In this document: positions 60,794-64,000 of the stretch, in pieces
How the letters are laid out: each line of letters opens with the position of its first letter
Numbering within the stretch: position 1 is the stretch's first letter
Source: Blastopirellula sp. J2-11
GTDB taxonomy: Bacteria > Planctomycetota > Planctomycetia > Pirellulales > Pirellulaceae
Reading direction: 5' to 3'
Length of the DNA: 64,000 bases
Assembly (NCBI RefSeq): GCF_024584705.1
Contig: NZ_CP097384.1
Location: forward strand, 186,001 to 250,000
Notes under the pieces: generated by a model
Databases searched by the model: none
What the model saw: only the letters and a program-made list of their open reading frames with translations
Told to the model about the DNA's origin: nothing
Program-made: the position numbers and the translations under genes

Positions 60794-60829
60794 AAAGCCG
60801 CGTGAGCACTGGCTCACGCGGCTTTTTTT
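60794..60829 (+). terminator. Terminator after the FAD oxidoreductase gene
   Basis: Perfect 14-bp stem AAAGCCGCGTGAGC (60794-60807) / GCTCACGCGGCTTT (60812-60825), loop ACTG, T run to 60829. Confidence 0.93.
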
Positions 60830-60998
60830 GCGTGCAGCGGGAACTTCGTCAAATGCTTTTCAGCTTGTTTGAATCGTAGTGCGACGCTACGGAGATTGCG
60901 CACTATGTCTTAGATGACCTGGGGCATATCAGCGGATGGAGTGATTGTGTCGTTCGACAAAGGGGACGAGAAAGAATTGCCGCCGGAAAATTGAGCGC

Positions 60999-61625
60999 CT
61001 ACCAACGAACCGGACGGTTCATAATCTCGTTCAAGATAATCACCTTGCGCATGTCGCTGGGGTTGCGGAACATCGCGGCTAGTTCCGCGGCGGCGGTGGC
61101 TGATTGGCGTTTGCCTTCTTCCTCTTCCATATCGCCGAGATCGTAGTCGAACGCTTCCGGTTCGCGGGCCGGTTCTCGCGCCGCTTGCAGATAGGTTTCG
61201 ACTTCGTCGGTATAATCTTCGCCATGCGACGGGAGCGCCTCTTGGGGCGTATCGGCAAGATGGCTGGGAAGTTGGTCATGCGCTGTTAGCGCGGGAAGCG
61301 GCGTGACGATTTCCGCTTCGACCATTTCATGCTCGGAAGCGTAGGTCGGTGGAGCGGATTCGCCCCGTTGATCGCGATTGGCTCGCTGCAAGAAGTCGGA
61401 GATTTCCGATTCGAGATCGTTGCCTCCCCCTTGCTGTGGACGGGGCTTTTGCGGCGTTCTCGGCGGGCGAGGAGTCTCCCGATTCCGGCCGCTGTCGCTT
61501 TGCGTGGTGCTGCCGCCGAACATCTTTAGGATTGCCGGTCCGACGACAAACAACAGCACGATCGCGATCTTGATGATCACGTCGAGATCGACGCCAAGCA
61601 GGATTGGGGTTAGCAACATATCCAT
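60999..61625 (-). CDS. Hypothetical membrane protein of the floA cluster
   Basis: A 208-residue protein with one N-terminal membrane segment (VIIKIAIVLLFVVGPAILKMFGG), then a Pro/Arg/Glu-rich, probably disordered region (GRNRETPRPPRTPQKPRPQQ and further acidic stretches) and a short hydrophobic-basic end NPSDMRKVIILNEIMNRPVRW that looks conserved. GAGG precedes ATG 61625. It lies 15 bp downstream of floA on the same strand, so is co-transcribed. Not a recognised family; probably a FloA/NfeD partner. Confidence 0.65.
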   Translation of the reverse strand: MDMLLTPILLGVDLDVIIKIAIVLLFVVGPAILKMFGGSTTQSDSGRNRETPRPPRTPQKPRPQQGGGNDLESEISDFLQRANRDQRGESAPPTYASEHEMVEAEIVTPLPALTAHDQLPSHLADTPQEALPSHGEDYTDEVETYLQAAREPAREPEAFDYDLGDMEEEEGKRQSATAAAELAAMFRNPSDMRKVIILNEIMNRPVRW

Positions 61626-61640
61626 CCACCTCGTCAGATG

Positions 61641-62681
61641 TTACTTGGACGGATTGGAACCGGAGATCGCGATCGATTTTCGCATGTCGGTATCGGCCTG
61701 GACGTTGCGTAGCGAGTAATAGTCCATGATGCCGAGCCGGCCTGATTGAAACGCTTCGGCCATCGCCAGCGGGACTTCCGCTTCGGCTTCGACCAAGACT
61801 GCTTTGGCGTTTTCGATCTCGGCCATGTTTTCTCGTTCGGCGGCGACCGCCATGGCGCGTTTTCCTTCGGCGCGAGCCCGAGCGACGCGAGTATCGGCTT
61901 CGGCCTGGTCGGCGCTCAAACGAGCGCCAATGTTCTCGCCGACGTCGATATCGGCGATGTCGATCGAAACGATCTCGAACGCGGTGTTATGGTCCAAACG
62001 CCGTGCGAGCACCGTCTTGGAGATCATGTCGGGATTCTCGAGCACGACCGAATGGGTTTCGGCCGAACCGATCGCGCTGACGATCCCTTCGCCGACGCGG
62101 CCGATGATCGTTTCTTCAGTGGCGCCGCCGATCAGCTTTTGCAGGTTGGCTCGCACGGTGACGCGAGCTTTCACCTTCAGCTGAATGCCGTCTTTGGCCA
62201 CCGCATCCAGCGAAGGGCGCGCCGAACCCCGCGGCGGGCAGTCGATCACTTTCGGATAAACGCTGGTCTGAACCGCTTCCAGCACGTCGCGTCCCGCCAA
62301 GTCGATCGCGGTCGCTTCGCGGAAGGTCAATTGAATCGTTTTCGCTTTGTTCGCGGCGATCAAGGCGCGAATTACCAGCGGGACATTGCCGCCGGCCAGA
62401 AAGTGGGCTTCCAGCGCTTTGCTGGTGATGCCGGTGCTTTCGCCCAGACCGGCTTGCACGGCCATGATTTTACTGCGGACGATCGTCTTGGGATTCACTT
62501 TGCGGAACGACATGCCGATCAAATCCCAGATGCCGACGCCGGCTCCGGTCCAGATCGATTGAATCCAAAGCCGGAAGTAAAAGGCCATCACGCCGAAAAT
62601 GATCAGAAAAATGACCGCAACAACCAACATCCCAAAGATGATTACGGGCGTAAAGTTGTCCAAAAAGTCGGCGATTAACAT
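61641..62681 (-). CDS. floA: Flotillin-like protein FloA
   Basis: A 346-residue protein of bacterial functional membrane microdomains. N-terminal membrane segment ([30 protein letters not shown]), then the YqfA-type SPFH/PHB domain ([92 protein letters not shown]) and the EA-rich coiled coil ([30 protein letters not shown]). The [12 protein letters not shown] linker is intact. Length and order match FloA of Bacillus. ATG 62681 is chosen over 62726. Downstream of two nfeD genes, as usual. Confidence 0.95.
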   Translation of the reverse strand: MLIADFLDNFTPVIIFGMLVVAVIFLIIFGVMAFYFRLWIQSIWTGAGVGIWDLIGMSFRKVNPKTIVRSKIMAVQAGLGESTGITSKALEAHFLAGGNVPLVIRALIAANKAKTIQLTFREATAIDLAGRDVLEAVQTSVYPKVIDCPPRGSARPSLDAVAKDGIQLKVKARVTVRANLQKLIGGATEETIIGRVGEGIVSAIGSAETHSVVLENPDMISKTVLARRLDHNTAFEIVSIDIADIDVGENIGARLSADQAEADTRVARARAEGKRAMAVAAERENMAEIENAKAVLVEAEAEVPLAMAEAFQSGRLGIMDYYSLRNVQADTDMRKSIAISGSNPSK

Positions 62682-62755
62682 GGTGATTAACTTCTCACTC
62701 GCTGGTGTTGGGGCAAATCTCCGCACCCATGTTTAATCTGGTTCGGTAGCGCAAG

Positions 62756-63349
62756 TCAAGCGAACGGATCCTCGAACGAGTCGATTCCGAGCGAGTCAAT
62801 CGGTTGCGTGAAGGGATTGCCGTCGGCTGTCTGGTCGGCGGCGGTGGGAGCGCTCGGCGACTGGTCCTCGGCTCGAACGACGACAATTCGGGTCCCATCG
62901 ACTTCGACCACTTCGATTTTCTCGCCAGATTCGATTGCGCCCGACTCGCTGATGACGTTCCAGCTTTCCCCTTCAATGTCGGCGTAGCCGCCTGGCAGCA
63001 GCGTGCAAGTCGCGACGCCGAGCTTGCCAACCAGGCGGGTTAAATGCTCTTTTTCGGCCTCTTCTTCCTTCGTACTGGAAGGAGTATTGAGCAGCACCAG
63101 CTTACCGATAGGGGTATGGGGCCAAAACTTGACCGCGATTCCAAAGACCGCCGGCATTGCGATCACTGCGACGCCCAAGAAGATGGTTCCCACCGTGGGC
63201 CCGCAGTAGTAATAGGCCCAGCCGATCGAGCTGAGCATCGTGAAGAACGCGAGCACTCCCAAGATGCCGGCCGAGGGAAGCAGGAATTCCAAAAAAATCA
63301 GCGCGAAGGCGATCACCATCAGGATCAGCGCAAAGTAAATTGGCGGCAT
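62756..63349 (-). CDS. NfeD-like membrane protein
   Basis: A 197-residue NfeD-family protein with four membrane segments (YFALILMVIAFALIFLEFLLP; GVLAFFTMLSSIGWAYYY; IFLGVAVIAMPAVFGIAV) and a C-terminal OB-fold domain (LVGKLGVATCTLLPGGYADIEGESWNVISESGAIESGEKIEVVEVDGTRIVVV). It lacks the protease domain of long NfeD forms. It lies 74 bp upstream of floA in the same operon. NfeD proteins pair with flotillins at membrane microdomains. Confidence 0.9.
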   Translation of the reverse strand: MPPIYFALILMVIAFALIFLEFLLPSAGILGVLAFFTMLSSIGWAYYYCGPTVGTIFLGVAVIAMPAVFGIAVKFWPHTPIGKLVLLNTPSSTKEEEAEKEHLTRLVGKLGVATCTLLPGGYADIEGESWNVISESGAIESGEKIEVVEVDGTRIVVVRAEDQSPSAPTAADQTADGNPFTQPIDSLGIDSFEDPFA

Positions 63350-63390
63350 CTTTATTTTCCTGCAAATATCTTACGTGATGCGCTGTGCGA

Positions 63391-64000
63391 TTACTTCGGC
63401 CGTACGATGAGATAATTCCCGCGGGCCGAAACGGCGATCAATTCGGCGCCGCGCGGCGCGAAACCTGTTTCGCATGTCACGTTCACCAGTTCGCGGCCAA
63501 ACTTGGCCTTGCCGCCGGGGACCAATTGCGACTGCGCTACGCCGGTTTGTCCAACCAGGTGCGTCAAGTCGACGATCGTCTCGCGACGGCTTTGCGCTTC
63601 CGCCGACTCTTCGTCCGGCGGTTGCAACATTGTATCGCGCAAGTAGGGGACGTACGGCACGATATGCTTGGCGAACATCATCGCCGCTCCCATTGCGGCG
63701 ATCACGATAAAGATGTTCGCCAGCGAGTAAGGAACTTGGGCGAGTTGATAGTCGGTCTGCGGCCAGATAAAGGTTTGGCTAGCCAGAACGACCGAGCCCA
63801 GGATCATTGCTCCGCCGCCGAGTCCGAAAATGCCAAAGCCCGGCAGCACGAAAATCTCAACCAAAACAAAGCCGACGCCGCCGACAAACAGCAGCACTTC
63901 CAACCAACCGGCGGTGCCGCTGAGAAATTGACTCCAAAAGTAAAAGCCAAAACAGATCGCCGACATAAAGCCAAAGATGCCGACGCCGGGCGCTTGCATC
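63391..64000 (-). CDS. NfeD protein, N-terminus beyond window
   Basis: C-terminal part (at least 202 residues) of a long NfeD-type protein. Visible are membrane segments (WLEVLLFVGGVGFVLVEIFVLPGFGIFGLGG; ANIFIVIAAMGAAMMFA) and the OB-fold domain at the end (DLTHLVGQTGVAQSQLVPGGKAKFGRELVNVTCETGFAPRGAELIAVSARGNYLIV). The frame is open to the window edge, so the N-terminal ClpP-like protease domain, if present, is outside. First gene of the nfeD-nfeD-floA operon as far as visible. Confidence 0.88.
   Translation of the reverse strand, partial: MQAPGVGIFGFMSAICFGFYFWSQFLSGTAGWLEVLLFVGGVGFVLVEIFVLPGFGIFGLGGGAMILGSVVLASQTFIWPQTDYQLAQVPYSLANIFIVIAAMGAAMMFAKHIVPYVPYLRDTMLQPPDEESAEAQSRRETIVDLTHLVGQTGVAQSQLVPGGKAKFGRELVNVTCETGFAPRGAELIAVSARGNYLIVRPK

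Overview
The window looks like chromosome of a planctomycete, most likely Pirellulaceae (Blastopirellula/Bremerella/Rhodopirellula type). This rests on family content rather than any marker gene: two sulfatases, a DUF1549/DUF1553 protein next to a Tat-exported DUF1501 protein, a very large ThuA/propeller/HEAT/CxxCH heme protein, a DUF1559 prepilin-like protein, a DUF1080 hydrolase, a FloA/NfeD cluster, a XylR-type regulator, and three ECF sigma factors tied to membrane fusion proteins or a kinase. No rRNA or tRNA gene and no CRISPR array was seen.

Layout. 1-5.3 kb: 3' end of a sulfatase, a small membrane protein, a CE6-like acetylesterase, a 19-cysteine copper-storage-like protein, a RAYT-type transposase and a methyltransferase coupled to an NCS2 permease. 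7.2-9.4 kb: ECF sigma factor with an anti-sigma/DUF1559-like fusion. 9.4-16.2 kb: DUF1697, a DnaQ-like exonuclease, an aldo/keto reductase, a diheme propeller protein, a degenerate PfkB-fold protein and a sugar epimerase. 16.2-23.7 kb: two divergent ECF operons, one leading into a 1304-residue anti-sigma/MG2 protein and one into a membrane Ser/Thr kinase, then a decayed parDE-type module. 23.7-30.7 kb: ThuA/heme protein, Gfo/Idh oxidoreductase and a divergent XylR regulator. 31-35 kb: DUF1559 protein, lipoprotein and two tandem LVIVD-repeat paralogues. 35-38.4 kb: a complete arsenic operon (arsR, acr3, a small Cys-rich gene, arsC, arsM) with two matching palindromic operators and a strong terminator. 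38.5-41.3 kb: small or unknown membrane and secreted proteins. 41.4-45 kb: sucCD, then a RHH-GNAT cassette flanked by two near-identical copies of the sucD 3' end plus terminator. 45-45.8 kb: gene-free repeat region. 45.8-53.9 kb: DUF1501 and DUF1549/1553 pair, SMP-30 protein, TPR and SUKH-like genes resembling orphan immunity genes, and a second sulfatase. 54.2-56.2 kb: aguA and aguB for putrescine synthesis. 56.3-60.8 kb: membrane proteins, a DUF1080 protein and an FAD oxidoreductase. 61-64 kb: an unknown membrane protein, floA and two nfeD genes, the last running off the window.

Working together. Sulfatases, acetylesterase, DUF1080, SMP-30, FAD and Gfo/Idh oxidoreductases and heme proteins fit degradation of sulfated or acetylated polysaccharide. 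The ECF systems read as envelope signalling. AguA and AguB convert agmatine to putrescine; FloA and NfeD build membrane microdomains; the ars operon senses, reduces, exports and methylates arsenic.

The most unusual features are the sucD-tail-flanked RHH-GNAT cassette (43599-44971), a RAYT gene with GTAG-headed REP-like palindromes (one 18 bp past its stop codon), sigma-factor partners fused to MG2 or pilin-like extracellular parts, and the decayed toxin-antitoxin pair. All calls come from reading the sequence; no database search was run.
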